A DNA stretch of 64,000 nucleotides from Nilaparvata lugens (GCF_014356525.2 NC_052507.1:58440053-58504052), one strand, 5' to 3'; shown: positions 12,558 through 24,879, counted from the first letter of the stretch. Notes: a model not told the origin generated them from the sequence alone. Program-made: numbers and translations.

Positions 12558-13889
12558 ATGTCTTCACTTACCAAAAATTCAGAGGGTTCCAAAGACTCAA
12601 GTAATGTTTCCAATAAAATCTACTACAAAAGACTGCTAAGTTTTACTGAAAGTGGCGAAACATGTGATGTTGAATTTCGTGTTGGTCTGGGAAACGTTGT
12701 TATTAGAGGCCACAAGGCAGTATTCTCAGTTGCAAGTGATGTATTTTATGCAATGTTTTACAGTGAGCTCAAAGAAGAAAAGGTTGTTATAGTTGAAGAT
12801 TTGGACTCGGATGGATTTCAAAGTATGAAAGAATTCATTTACACAGGTGAGATAAATTTCAATTCATTAACTCACGCGTTAACAACTTTCATAGCTGCCC
12901 GGAAGTATATTGTCTCTGAACTTGTATTCAACTGTACAGAATATATTGAAAATAATATTCATCCAACAGAACTATTAGAATTTTTCGAATATTGCCAAAT
13001 GTATAAAGTCTCAGAGTTTGAAAAGTTGTGTTGTAGAATTGTTCGAGAAAAAACCGATAAAGTCATGGAAAGTAAACATTTTATAGCAGCAAAGCCAGAG
13101 ACAGTTGAATTTGTTCTAAAATCTCTATCACTGACACTGAAATCAGAGGTTGCAGTTTTCGATTATTTCGAGAAATGGGCTCTCGCAGAAGCTGATCGTA
13201 GGAATATAAAAGCAGGAGGGATAGCATCAAGCTTCAACATTCTCAAAGATTACATGAAATTTTCCAATATAACTGCAGATGACTTTGTTTCTAAAATTTC
13301 TCAGTCTATGTTGTTTACTTCTGAGGAAAAACTTGCAATAAGTATCAAACTTTTAAAAATCCACACAGACTCAAAAGTGGAAAATTTGCCTTCGTTTCCA
13401 AGAGTGTTAAAAAAATGCTCAACACGTTTGACATTTCCTATTGAAGGCACATGTTCAAGCAACACCTACACCATCGAGCTTGGCACATCATACAGTTTCA
13501 ACATAGACTTTTTCAAAAAGTACGGATACATTATCTTTACAATAACACCTTTATTGAATTCCAATGCACGTCTTGGCAATGATTTTTTGACAATTTACAC
13601 AGAACTCAGAGTATTGGGTAACGGAAGATTCTATGACGATCTCATCTTTAAGAATGACTCCAAATTGATCGTGGGTGAAAGCGGAGATAAAAAGAAGCAA
13701 ACATCAGATTTGGAATTTTCCAAACAGCAAATTCTTGCTGCAATTTTTATCGGGGATCTTAGAAATGAGCGTTTCTTGAGAGGTGTTGATAACAAAAACG
13801 TGACTGTAGTTGGGACATTTGTGATCACAAAAAACGCCGGAAATCTATTCCAAGTTTCATCGCCAAGAAGTACAATCATTACAAATTGA
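12558..13889 (+). CDS. Single-exon BTB-BACK domain protein (BTBD3/6-like N-terminal half)
   Basis: 443 residues in one exon. The ATG at 12558 has a good context (caaaaATG); the open frame extends 17 codons upstream but begins only at a TTG. Residues about 25-130 form a BTB/POZ domain: ETCDVEFRV, then GHKAVFSVASDVFYAMF (core helix pair), EFIYTGEI, and a helix ending AARKYIV. Residues about 135-240 match a BACK domain (NCTEYIEN, LEFFEYCQMY, KWALAEADRR). The C-terminal ~190 residues (from about 270) occupy the place of a PHR domain in BTBD1/2/3/6 but I cannot recognise one. Family members are commonly Cullin-3 ubiquitin-ligase adaptors, which I infer rather than see. No intron is visible, so it may be a retrocopy-derived or lineage-expanded gene. 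The frame is intact. The nearest AATAAA is at 14175. Confidence 0.85.
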   Translation: MSSLTKNSEGSKDSSNVSNKIYYKRLLSFTESGETCDVEFRVGLGNVVIRGHKAVFSVASDVFYAMFYSELKEEKVVIVEDLDSDGFQSMKEFIYTGEINFNSLTHALTTFIAARKYIVSELVFNCTEYIENNIHPTELLEFFEYCQMYKVSEFEKLCCRIVREKTDKVMESKHFIAAKPETVEFVLKSLSLTLKSEVAVFDYFEKWALAEADRRNIKAGGIASSFNILKDYMKFSNITADDFVSKISQSMLFTSEEKLAISIKLLKIHTDSKVENLPSFPRVLKKCSTRLTFPIEGTCSSNTYTIELGTSYSFNIDFFKKYGYIIFTITPLLNSNARLGNDFLTIYTELRVLGNGRFYDDLIFKNDSKLIVGESGDKKKQTSDLEFSKQQILAAIFIGDLRNERFLRGVDNKNVTVVGTFVITKNAGNLFQVSSPRSTIITN

Positions 13890-16400
13890 AAAAATCAAAT
13901 AGCGTTATGATGGGCCTGAAGGTAATTGAGTGATGGTCCTATCGTTATCATATTTCGATCTGTAGACGATAAGGCTCAAGGCTACAGTGTTTTACTTAGC
14001 TTTTGAGCTTTTGATTGCATCAGTCATTAGTTTCAAGTTAATTAAAAACTTTCCTTTGCTGAAAACTCAAATCTTATCAAATCAAATTTACCTCCTCCAA
14101 AAATACAACAGAAATATCAGCATTTAAAATTGATACATTATTCATTTTAAACTTAATTTCATAAATCATATTAAAATAAAACAAACCCTAAAATCAATTT
14201 GACTTAATAATATTGAACTAAAACAATGCTAGGTTTATGAATTAATAAATAAGTTGCTGTAATAATAATAATGTTTAAGGGAAAAGCTTACATAGTCAAC
14301 ATATTGCCTGTGCGTTAGCTAGAGTTAAGTTTATTTAAGGGACTAGTAGGAAAATTTAAAAAGGAAATGAAGGTTTTAAATCTTAAATACTAATTATAGG
14401 AAAAGCTGAAAAATGAAATAAAGATAAGATTGATAGTAGATTTAGAAATTTTAAAGAAGCGGCGAACCAAAAATCAAAATCTTTGAAGTTTGAAGAGGAT
14501 CAATAGATGGAAAAGTTTATATATATGTCATTTTCCGAGCACCAGTCAAAGATAGATGGGGGAGTACAAGTCAACCAAGTCAATGGGGCCGACCTCCCAC
14601 GGCAACGATAAGCGAGACGGCAAACTCCTCGTCGACCTCAAATAAGCAATTTTTGAGGTGTTTTTTGAAAATTTAAGGAGAAGCAACATTGAAAAGATTA
14701 CTCCTGTTGTAATTGAGTTAATAAGAACCTAAAACTTTGTGTGTTATTCGAACTAGCTGATTCTAGGATGAATCGTTTTTTAATGTATTTTTTCGGATTC
14801 TCAAATGAATTATTTTTATTAGAAAATATGTGATTTGAAAACAAAAATAAAGTTACCACCTGCATAACATAATTCAAGTTGTTGGAATTTTATTGATTAT
14901 GAATTAGGTTTAATTGGTCTATTTCAGGAGTAAGCATTATGTTTTGTTTAAGGGTTGTTTACACCACTGCGATGCGCAAGATGGCGACAGGAACGGCACA
15001 AGATTCAACCCGCTGTTGGTCGAAATCTTTGCCGTCGCTGTCATGAGAATCGCAGTAGTGTGCACAAGGCTTCGTGAAAAATTATATTTTGAACTGTTTC
15101 ATTGAATACTGGTAAGGTAGATCGAATCGACACAGGTGGAAGAGTTATACTGAAAAAATGATAACCACATCACACAACACTGACTTCTTCAGATCAATAC
15201 TATCTAGAGTGAGGCCAAGTAATAATGGCAGTATTTGATTGACAATAGTATTAGTTTATTTTTCTATCATTCGACAAATCAGATAGAGCTATCCCTTTCT
15301 ATCTATGCAATGTTGTCAGTTCGCCAGAAATATTCTATTTCTACTTTTGATAGTGAATGTACAGATATAAACAAACAAACATGGTCATCATCCATGTTTT
15401 TTCTGGCTGTAACAAAATACATCAGTAGACAAGTAATATAATTGATTAAAAAATCAATTTATTAATAAATGAAATAATTATCAGATATTACTGTAAGAAA
15501 AACAGGAATATTATAGCTGAAAATAAAGACATTTTATAAGTTGATAACTTTGACCAGCGTAGACTTTGTCCATCCTCACAAGCATGTTTCAGTTAGCCTA
15601 AAAGTATAGGTTAATGATAACTATATAAATTTATATTGAAAGGTAATTTAGGAATTATTTTATTGTAAATGGGACTTCCATTTTGCAATTACTTTATAAA
15701 GAAATTGAAATAGAATACCTATAACTACTGAATAACTCAATTTCGGTTGATTGTAGATTGTTGTATCAAAGTTTTTAAAACTAAAATAAAAATCTTATGT
15801 TTTTAGGTAGAAAGGATATAGCTATTTGCGTTGTCTCATGACAGACAATGATAGCTACAACAATGTCAATCAGATATGACCTACACGTGTTCATAACGTG
15901 AATCTCACTATAATTCAATGAGCGCAATTATAATTACAACTAATGCCCCGTGATTCGACCGGAAACTTTTGGCCCAATGTAATACGAGCCTTTCAGTCAA
16001 GTCATCGAGGAGATGAACAGGGAAATGTTTGGAACACAATAATTATTTTTCAAATATGCAGCTTTGTTTGGAGAGTTGAGATAGCTGGAAGATGAAGAAT
16101 AATATAATCTCCCCCTATCTCAGCACAGCGTTAGTAAGAAATATTTGGTCGGATGTTATAATGCTTCACATCAGTTTCCGTTCTAGATTTACATAGGGTT
16201 AATTGCATTTTATTGGATAAAAAATGAAACTAACATTGATTTTCTGGGTTACAATAACATTTAAATTTAGAGCAGCATGAATGAAAGTGATAGTGATAGA
16301 GGAAATAAGAGTGAAAATAAAAGGAGAGAGAGACGAAGTTGAGAGTTGAAGAAAAGCATGGTGATAGAGCGAGGTGAAGGCCACCCTTCCAAATTCTACT
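13890..16400. other. Intergenic, no gene seen apart from one MITE
   Basis: AT-rich DNA. A short GC-rich block near 14555-14640 ('ggggccgacctcccacggca') encodes nothing convincing. Around 15560-16130 there are only stop-rich frames. Confidence 0.45.
14949..15073. mobile_element. Short MITE with imperfect arms
   Basis: Left 'ttgtttacaccactgcgat' and right 'atcgcagtagtgtgcacaag' are imperfect inverted complements. The interior is GC-richer than its flanks. Target-site duplication is not resolved. Confidence 0.5.
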
Positions 16401-16440
16401 GATTGATAAACTTCAAGTTTGGAAAAATTGTGAATCGGAG

Positions 16441-16575
16441 CATGACATTTCCCCCACTCTTCCTTTTCACCTCATTTTCAACTCTCTTCTCTTCTCCCTA
16501 CCCTCTTCCTCTCTCTTTTTTCCTCTTCTCTTTCCTCTTTCTCTCTCTCGGGTCTCTTCGCCAACTTTCTTTGGT
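16441..16575. repeat. Polypyrimidine tract (plus strand)
   Basis: Dense TCTC/CTTCC runs. One of several strand-asymmetric CT or GA tracts in the window. Open frames here reflect composition only. Confidence 0.7.
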
Positions 16576-16859
16576 TCATTACTGAGCAGTGCGGTCGGGA
16601 ATATAATCGACTCGTTCTAGTCAACAATGGCGCGTGCCTGCGTTACACAAATTTCATCAAAATCTCTCTCATCATTCACGGCTGGAAAATAGATGCATAC
16701 TCAGTAAACTGTAGCATTAACCACAATTCAGGTATCTTGAAAATTGACTCTACTTGAATGTAACAGGGATTCGTGAATGTTCTCAATCATTCCATGAGAT
16801 TTAAAAATAAAATGGATTTTTCCTACAGATACCCTGAACACTGACCATTTCTGCACTGA

Positions 16860-17370
16860 TTGCAGGCCACAAAGAATCACTTTTCCGCACTAGTGCGAAA
16901 AGTGAGTACTTTGCGTACTCCAGATTTAGATTTACAGCATGACAACGGAAAATAGTTAGTAGGTTATATGGAGCACCAGTGCAGCAAAATCAAAATTAAG
17001 TTGGTAACTGTGACTGTGGTGCACGTTATAATAATATTAGGGACATCGTGGACAGCGACAGCCACCACATTCAGCACACAGCCTTCATTCATTTACCACT
17101 ACATTATTCAACTTGACAATAAATTGAGGTTTTTATTAATAACAGCATCACACACACAAACATTTGATGGATTTCAGGTGATTTTACCCATAATTACCCA
17201 CTTTTCATATTCAATGGTAACTGTAGGAAAAATGTCATGTGAAATACGTGCGCAAAGTTCCTCTGCTGCACTCAAGAAACCATTCCGTAAACGTTTCTTT
17301 CGGTGCAGCAAACTGTCACTTTGCGCACTAGTTGTACAAATAACTAATTTCACCACTATACAATTTTTTT
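16860..17370. repeat. Interspersed repeat with ACTAGTGCG(A/C)AAAGTGA motifs
   Basis: The left part contains 'ttttccgcactagtgcgaaaag' (self-complementary) and 'actttgcgtactcc'; the right part contains 'cactttgcgcactagttg' in inverted relation. I recall similar sequences as repeats in planthoppers. The 135-codon open frame at 16968-17375 has no recognisable domain and I do not call it a gene. Confidence 0.4.
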
Positions 17371-17958
17371 TCTGAGGATGATGCTCATATGAGCTTTAGG
17401 CTTGTGCGTTAGTAATGAGACGGATGATGATGAGAGATGAGTGAGTTAGGAATCACCAGGAAGCGAATTCAATCTCATAAATGGTATTTGGAGGAGTACT
17501 GCTATCAAAGTGGTCACCCTCATAACGGTAGTAGCAGGCGCATGGAGCTAAACGTATCTAAATATATCATTACTGATAGCTAATCAGCGCTATCATGAAA
17601 CCGAATTCAAAGCCTTCAATTCATAAAAATGTTGTAATTGATTCGTAGTATCCCCCAGATTGATATGCAGCATCAATCGAATAATTTTCAACTGATAATG
17701 AAATGCTCTCTATTCAGATTACTAAGCTGCTTTCAACACTATAAAAATATAATTTTGAATGTCTTTAGTAGAGGATTTCGACTATTTCTAAATTTCTAGT
17801 AATGTAAATTGATCAGAGAATTTGAGCAATGAATCGTCTGTGAATTCAAAGTTGAAGTAAAAGTTCAGATTTTATTGCTTAGCATGGTCATATTGGTAGT
17901 TTCAGAACTAATTGGATCATCATTGGATGAACTGAGCCTCATATTTTTTCATAATTTT

Positions 17959-18124
17959 GAAAGCTACGTACAGACTTTTGCGCCACGTACAAGTGCATTT
18001 CACTTTTCATCAGCTGATTATATCTGTATTTGTGGAGAAATGGTGTGAAACAAAGGAAGCTTAGCATCAACTGATAAAAAGTGTAATGCGCGAATGGTAA
18101 AAAAGTATGTAGGCAGCTTCTGAG
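17959..18124. mobile_element. MITE family B, degenerate copy
   Basis: Imperfect arms of about 55 bp ('gaaagctacgtacagac' ... 'gtatgtaggcagcttc') each contain 'cacttttcatcagctga'-like sequence. The same core (TTCACTTTTAATCAGCTGA) is in the better-preserved element at 57949-58121. Confidence 0.6.
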
Positions 18125-18521
18125 ATTTATAGTGAATCAAAAACAATAAATGGTAAGTCTCTGAGACTAGTTTCAATGACAATCAACAAAGAAATATTAT
18201 ATTCAGTGATAAATGTTATTAATTAGTGATAATAGTATCAGTTCTTCAGCAGAACCACAGAAACAAGCTTGAATGCAGGAACACAAGATGAATTCAACTT
18301 GTACTTGTACTGGATTTAATATTGGAAATAAAGTATCAACATTATTTCCAATATTGACATTACTTCCAACTAAAACGACATTCACGCGAAAGGCTTCGAT
18401 CGGAAAAAGGATGTTCAACAGTAGCTTCTAACATAGAATAAAAAACCAAAAACAATCAATATAGACCACTGGAAAATTACAAACTATTATGATACAAAAA
18501 ATCCAATCTCAAATAGAGAAG

Positions 18522-18724
18522 CTAAAGCCGCGTTCACAGCTAAGTTAATAACAAAATGTTAATAACTTAGGGCCTAATCCTTATAGATTCTATTAGATTG
18601 AACGGAACTTGACAAACACATAATGATCATCATGTGTATGATAAGTTATGTTCAATCTAATAGAATCTATAAGGAATAAGTTATTAACATTTTTTTAATA
18701 ACTTTGGTGTAAACGCAGCTTTAG
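18522..18724. mobile_element. MITE family A, copy 2
   Basis: Ends are CTAAAGC(C/T)GCGTT and its complement at 18724. The arms share 'cttatagattctattagatt' with copy 1 at 9505-9693. Fold-back, about 200 bp, non-coding. Confidence 0.85.
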
Positions 18725-20700
18725 AATAAATAAAAACGAAAATACAAGAACATAACCTCAAAACAGTTTGTTCGGAGCCTCTCGCTGATGACACAACATG
18801 CATGACGAGCATGACTGTGTGTATAAATTATTCTTCAACAAACTCGTCCTGTCTTTATAGTGGCCATCCTAAATTCAATCATAGAGAAATGATAGCATAA
18901 GAAGATATTCCATGCTATGAGGCGTTTTGTTTCAAATTTCACTGTTCGATCGAGCCGGTTATTGTGGATTACTTTCGATTATCACTGTCTTGGAGGAGGG
19001 AGAATGTATGAATGGCACATCGCAAGAGACACTACAAGCGTTACGAAAAAGAACTACGTGGACTATCGGCTTGAATAAATAGTGAAATTTGGAAAATAAG
19101 CGCCTTATATCATGGGATATCTCATTATTCAATATTTTCTTCGAAAAGACTCGATTCATTATGCAGCTCAATTTTAAGTCTGGATTAAGTTTAAATACTA
19201 TCACTCGACATTGAGATCACGCTCAATCACAACTTCACGGAGTAAGAAATGAAGTACAAAGGCATTTGCCACTTCAAGATGAAATCCAAGTTCAATCGTC
19301 ACTCGAAGTTGAAGTTCAAGTTCAATTGACACTTCAAGTTTGAGTCGAAGTCCAAGTTCAAACTCAATCAGTAGAATAAGAATGCAGCTCAAATACTACT
19401 TCAACTTCAACCGCTTGTCCTGCCTTCAATAATTGAGACTATAGTGGAGGGTCCTCCTATAAACACATTCCCATTGAACTGTCAGTATCACTTATAAGAA
19501 TAGCACCAATGCTTACCATTCAACCAATGCTGACAGTAAGAAGCGGATCTCACTTCAGTTCAATAGCTGTGCCTTCCAAGTCAAGAGCGCGGATATACAG
19601 ATCAACAGTTACATTATTCAATTGGAGACGACAATTGGAACGATTATATTATGTGAAGATGCGGTGTGTGACTAAGATCACTTTGTTCGGACGTTTCCGG
19701 CCTCACACATCAGAAGTTTGGTATATTGATGTTTCAATATGAAGAATGTGGTTGGGTTGGAAAAGTAATGAGTTAACGGAAGATTATGCATATTATCTAA
19801 ATCCTATTATATTAAGCGAGCGATTTTTGTAGATATTTATATATTTGGTTATTCATGTCCAACGGATCTCGAAAACGGCTCTAACGATTTTCATAAAATT
19901 TGGAACATAGTAGGTTTAAGATATAAAAATTAGATTGAACTGAGTCTCATCCCTGGGAAAACTCGCTGGAGGACATGAAAGATATTTTAATCGTGATTGA
20001 ATAATATATTTGTCAGAGAACATTGATTTCATTTAGTGTATATTATCATAATAAATATTATAGTGTTAATTATAGTATATAAAATTCATTTCATTCATCA
20101 TAGTGTTCTATCACATTCATATAATAGATTTCTTAATGGATTATCATGATTTGAATTAGATACATTATGATTTGAGTATTTTTGTCTTTAGTCGGTTTTT
20201 CAGTCAACTACTCTTTAAAAAATGTATTTGAAAATCTACCAATGGATACTAGATACCGTACTTTAAGAATTATTTCATCCCATTTACAGACAATACTAAC
20301 TAAATTCATAAGCAATGTTGAAATATCTGTCTAGAATTATGGGACAATACAATTTAGGCTAACTCACTTCCAGCGTATCGACCTCATAAGTAGGCCTACA
20401 ATAGTACTATTGATATTATTTTTATCAATTCAACTTATGAAGTTGGATTCGGGGATTCCCACACAACAGTAGTTACAGTGAGAAGTGAAAATATAATCAT
20501 CACAAATTCTAATTGGACTGTTTCCATTCAGCCCGGCACAGAACGTATGAATAATCCCATTAGAGCTTATGAGAATCATATTTTCACTGTTGTGTGGGAG
20601 CTCGAAATAAAGTTGGTTTCACACATAACAGTTTTAGACTCTGTGTCCGGTTCAGTGGAAATATTTTTTTCTTGAGTTTCAACAGGACTACTTAGGTCTT
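18725..20700. other. Intergenic or intronic, low-complexity patches
   Basis: A quasi-repeat of CAAGTT/TTCAAG hexamers lies at about 19230-19400. Around 19800-20000, 'aagcgagcgatttttgtaga' and 'tctcgaaaacggctctaacg' resemble the 5' part of insect Helitron-like repeats (recall only). At about 20500-20620 there is a decayed relative of the exon-like segment at 20709-20818. No gene supported. Confidence 0.4.
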
Positions 20701-20708
20701 ATACTCAC

Positions 20709-20818
20709 CCGGCCCAGGCTGATTAGGAATAATACCAGCAGAACTCATGCGAAGAATATTTTCACTGTACCGGTCTTGGACTCTGATACTGATATGTGGA
20801 AATCCATCTGGATTAACT
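20709..20818 (-). CDS. Candidate internal coding exon, unrecognised protein
   Basis: On the minus strand an acceptor (gaatctatatag) precedes about 36 open codons containing NPDGFPHISIRVQDRYSEN and MSSAGIIPNQPGP, then a consensus donor (GG|gtgagt). The composition looks like real protein, not low complexity. I do not recognise the family. Two decayed relatives exist: 20500-20620 (SENMILISSNGII on the minus strand) and 58350-58450. It could instead be part of a repeated element's protein. If real, it may belong to the minus-strand gene starting at 22936, although the splice phases (donor phase 0 there, acceptor phase 2 or 1 here) do not join directly. Confidence 0.3.
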
Positions 20819-20979
20819 CTATATAGATTCGTATGACTACATAGACATGATTGAATTCTTCTATGAAATATAGACCAATATAAATATGAAATATGATGAT
20901 ACTCAGTACCCAATCCTTTGTACGTAACTACAATATTGATTGTGGGTGCTCGACAAGTTACATTACTTTTACACTTAGA

Positions 20980-21350
20980 CTACTTTTAATCCATGTACTT
21001 CTATGTATTTTACTTTTCTCCAACATTGAATTCAATTTCTCAACTTCATTTATTCTTTCTACCTCACTCCAACTTTCTCTTTCTCCTAGTTATTTCTCTA
21101 CTAAATGTCTTCTCTAGAAAGATATTCCATCATTTTTTATGTTTCTCTTTGACTCTGTTATTCCTCATGTACTCTTGTACCACTGAAATTTCACTATCTC
21201 CCTCCCCTTTACTTCATTCGCGTTGTTTTTATACTCTACTTCTCAATATTATTACGTCTTACTTCTTAATTATCACTTCACTACATTCATTTCAATTCAC
21301 TATTCCCTTATTCCACTTGAACTCGAGCTTTCTTCCTATTCGCCTATAAT
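20980..21350. repeat. Polypyrimidine tract (plus strand)
   Basis: CT-rich, with strings such as 'ctttctctttctcctag'. Overlapping open frames are composed of Ser/Leu/Phe/Thr and are composition artefacts. Confidence 0.65.
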
Positions 21351-22456
21351 TTATAATTAATTACAATCACATCTACTACTGTAACAATTACCACTGTAAT
21401 ATTTATTCAAAACTGTCAGCATTCCATAGGGACAAAAACAATGTTATTTATTCAACCAACACTGATAGTGAGTGAACACAAAGTGGATGTTTTCAACCTC
21501 CATTTTTATTCATCTAGTGTTCATTCATTATAAGCTTAAGGTATTATTATGAGTATGTGGTATTTTTCAGAAAACCCACATCAATCACAATACAACAATA
21601 CTGACAGTTTTAAGTGAATTTCACGATTACATTATACCTTATCAAAACCAAGTACAATCTAGAACATACTCGAACAACAGCGGTCAAATAGCAGTAGTAT
21701 CAATATCACAAGATTCAGTTTAGTCAGTAATTGCAAGTGATAGCCGTCAATTGAGTTGCATTTAATTAGAGCTTGCACTTGACAGGGTACAACCATCCTA
21801 CAGATTTAATGATAGTGTAAACATGATGCTAGCTTGTTCAGATTGTAGCTCGGGTTCAATAATTTCAGACATGCCGGCTGCAAGATTATAGCTATCAATT
21901 GAACTGACCGTTTATCGTTCAATGATTGTTTAATTTACGATTATTTGGTGTCTTTATTTTGTGAAAAACGAGTACCTGTAGTACGTCTCATGCAGCATGA
22001 CGGTGTTTAAAAACTGATGGATTAAATAAATCCGAGAACTATTGCTAAAAAACTAGTCTATCTAGTTTTCCCCTCGATTTGAATGAGACTGTCAGGATTA
22101 GGATAGATTAGATTGCGATGGATTAGATTAGATGTCTTCATTTATGAAGTTAACATTATTTATATTCATACTTTGGTTACTGGCTGTTAATACTGATACG
22201 TAATTACAAACAATATTGTTAATGAATTCTATTATTGGAATTATTCCCAATATGACTACCACTAACACATTTGTCAACGCTTTATAATAATTTTGTATTA
22301 TTCTGTAGAAAGAGTTCCAATAAAACGGATAATATAGAATCCAATTGGGGGTTAAACAAGTCAACAATAATAATTATTATTATTCTCCATTCCAATTCAA
22401 AACATTATGAATGTGTATTTTCAAGAATTATAGAGATAAACCATTTTTCAACTAAC
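21351..22456. other. Probable intron or intergenic DNA
   Basis: No convincing exon. The donor at 22456 of the upstream exon opens into this stretch on the minus strand. Confidence 0.4.
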
Positions 22457-22936
22457 CTGAACATTTCTGGCTCCCTGTTTCTTGCATACTTCTGCCATAT
22501 TTTGTAAGTTTAGCCTGCAAGCCTGCAATCTATCCTTGGGCGAACGAAGCGGAGTCAACCGGTCCTCCTCCTCCTCCTTTCCATCCACACCCTCTTCTTC
22601 CTCGAAAACCGATCCCTCCGAGGATTCATCGGGCAGATCTTCAATGGCATCCAAAATATTATTCAAACTGGTTGTATCATCAGTGTCAATCATGTGAATT
22701 CTATGGGGAGGGGTTGATAGTGATGGTGGAGAGGGTGGAGGAGGGGGTAATGGTAGAGGATATCGTCCCATTTGTAAACGACAGTTGTGTGGGGGGGATG
22801 GACCCCCAGATTTGGGAGAGATTTTTGGCGGTAAAATGGAAGGACTGTCGGGAGAATCTGCGAAAGGGATTGTTTCTGAGGTTGATGACCTGGGTCTATA
22901 GGGTCTACCCAAAGAGTTTGTACCATTTCTAATCAT
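22457..22936 (-). CDS. First coding exon of an unrecognised Pro-rich/acidic protein
   Basis: 160 codons on the minus strand, phase 0 at the 3' end. The ATG at 22936 has a good context (cccaaaATG) and in-frame stops lie just upstream. The exon ends at CAG|gttagt. A strong acceptor (gtttttctgttccag at 23049) would begin the exon at 23048, giving about 112 bases of 5' UTR after a non-coding first exon. The protein has a Ser/Pro-rich start (PRSSTSETIPFADSPDSPS), a run of Pro (LPLPPPPPSPPS, about residues 60-71), an acidic stretch (SVFEEEEGVDGKEEEED) and a basic-helical end (KDRLQACRLNLQNMAEVCKK). I do not recognise the family; the make-up suits a cytoplasmic scaffold, which is a guess. Alternatively this is an internal exon entered at 'gaaccag' in phase 2. 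Confidence 0.5.
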
Positions 22937-23048
22937 TTTGGGAAAATGAGATATGTTTTCACTGGTTCACACTTTCTCACTGCATGACGCGAAATTCGTC
23001 ACTTGTAGATGCATGTTGTGATTGAGGGTTGGAGGGTGGAGTTAATTT
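22937..23048 (-). promoter_or_regulatory. Predicted 5' UTR part of the exon
   Basis: Lies between the strong acceptor (polypyrimidine then 'ttccag') and the ATG. Reading from the acceptor, the phase-0 frame is open for 23 codons, then stops. It therefore also could be a short terminal coding exon of an upstream gene such as HAP2, although that would need a 24-kb intron. Confidence 0.35.
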
Positions 23049-24790
23049 CTGGAACAGAAAAACAAAACATCATTGTTGAGATAATGTGATTCGATATCAA
23101 CAAAATAATTCAATGAAGAATAATGATACTTTTCTAAATTACTGTGAGAATAGTTGAATGGAATGGCATTCAGAGTAGCCGGAAAAGGTAGACTAATTTG
23201 AATCATTATTATTACTCAGAAATATCTGTATGGGATTTTATTGTGAATGTAGAGTAGTAAGTGATACAGTGATTGAACAACCAGCAAAAAAGCTTTTTAT
23301 TCAACCACATCATTCCTCTTAGCTGTAGTATGAAAACTGCGCCCATGATGATGGCTTTTGTGTCTTGAGTCGAGAGTCGAGAGTGTCTTGTGTCTTGTCT
23401 TGGCCAATGACAACTTTTCACTCTCTGATAAATGTAACCAACTACCAATCCACTATAGCTCCACTACATTCTATGGCTCCAAAATCATTATTTGACCTAC
23501 TTTTCCTATTCAATACTTATAAAAGGAATGATTGAATAAAATGGATGGAAAGAATTCTCACAAGTTACAACCACCTGTTTAGTGTTTATTGAAGTTGACT
23601 ATAGTGAATACTATAGTGCTCACTACAGTAAACTGCACACTACAGTTTCTGGATTAACTAGGGATTGTTGATCATGATCAAACAATGATAATAATATTTA
23701 TGATAACGTTTAACTGAAACAATTTCTCAAATCTTCAATACACGAGAGTGGTTATAATAAAATTCATTCATCCATTATCGATACAATACAACCTAAAACA
23801 AATCCAATGATTGTTATGAGAATTATATGATTTGCATCATACAATTGTATCTCAATTGTACTTAATTGAAAAGCAATAAAGGTAACAATCATGATATTAT
23901 TCGAATCATGCAGAACAATAAAATACCTTTCAAGAATAACAAGTCCAAAATTTTTTTAATAATATATTGTGATAGGGCTTTGTGTTTGTATGCAAAAGTG
24001 CAATGAGGGTACTAGTGATTTCTATAATGATTGAACGAAATCATTCTATACGATTTTGATATGATCCAAATGAAAATTCTAGTTGAATAATTGTCCAATT
24101 TCGAGAAACTGGATTTTATTACTTTTTTATTGGAATCAGGCGATATAATAATATTGTGCGGACAAATTTATCACATTATCATTCAAATCATACAACCCAA
24201 CTGCACATATATGTAACTACAAAAACCATAAATACCTAGACCTTTAACCCTACAATCGATCCCACCCAAATACTAGCAACCTGAAATGAGACAACAGATA
24301 CAACCTCCAATTCAATCCATATCGTAGCGGTCGCCTAATTGGGTCAATTGGCCGATTTAAAAGTGTTTGATCAGTGGAAAGTCAATTGCTTGGATTACCA
24401 GACCAGAGAAACCATCCATGAATTAACCACCATCAGTTAACTGCAATCAGTTAACTAACCAGTTAACTGCAATCAGGTTATGGGTGTGTCTCTCGCTAAA
24501 TTGACGACTCTGATCACTTTCGCGCTGATTTAAAACCTCTAATTGTGGCCAGCAACTGAAGCAGACATTCCTTAAAAGGTAGCAAACCGAAATGAATTCA
24601 GACATTATTTGCGGTGTGACTTGGAGCAATGAATCTTGGACGAATGTGGGATCAGTTATAGCGATAAAATTCTATCATTGTGAGCTCGATGTGAATTCAG
24701 GCTATATTTGAATTTATATTTTCTTAAATTTGTCTCTAATCTCCAGGATTCCATGAAGAACATGCGTATATTAGATTATATTGAGTTGGT
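23049..24790. other. Intron-like or intergenic DNA
   Basis: No gene seen. Short direct repeats occur near 23340-23400 (gtcgagagt / gtgtcttgtgtcttgtcttg) and 24430-24475 (cagttaactgcaatcagttaac). Confidence 0.4.
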
Positions 24791-24859
24791 CCACTACCAC
24801 CTAGATTTACAAATTTGTGAATTACAATTTCACAGATTTATAAATTTAGGTGGTAGTGG
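24791..24859. repeat. Near-perfect hairpin
   Basis: 'ccactaccacctagattta' pairs with 'taaatttaggtggtagtgg', with a further 'acaaatttgtgaa' pairing inside and almost no loop. It could be a minimal fold-back element. Confidence 0.8.
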
Positions 24860-24879
24860 TTGATCATATTGATATAATA

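Noticed and set aside
16968..17375. 135-codon plus-strand frame with a hydrophobic start
   Set aside because: Lies in a likely interspersed repeat, has no recognisable domain and no supporting neighbours.
22482..22932. Plus-strand open frames opposite the 22.5-22.9 kb exon
   Set aside because: They are antisense shadows; only the minus strand has a good start, an acceptor and a donor together.
23048..23048. HAP2 final exon starting at this acceptor
   Set aside because: In phase and open for 23 codons, but would need a 24-kb intron; the exon is better explained as 5' UTR plus ATG of another gene. Kept only as an alternative.
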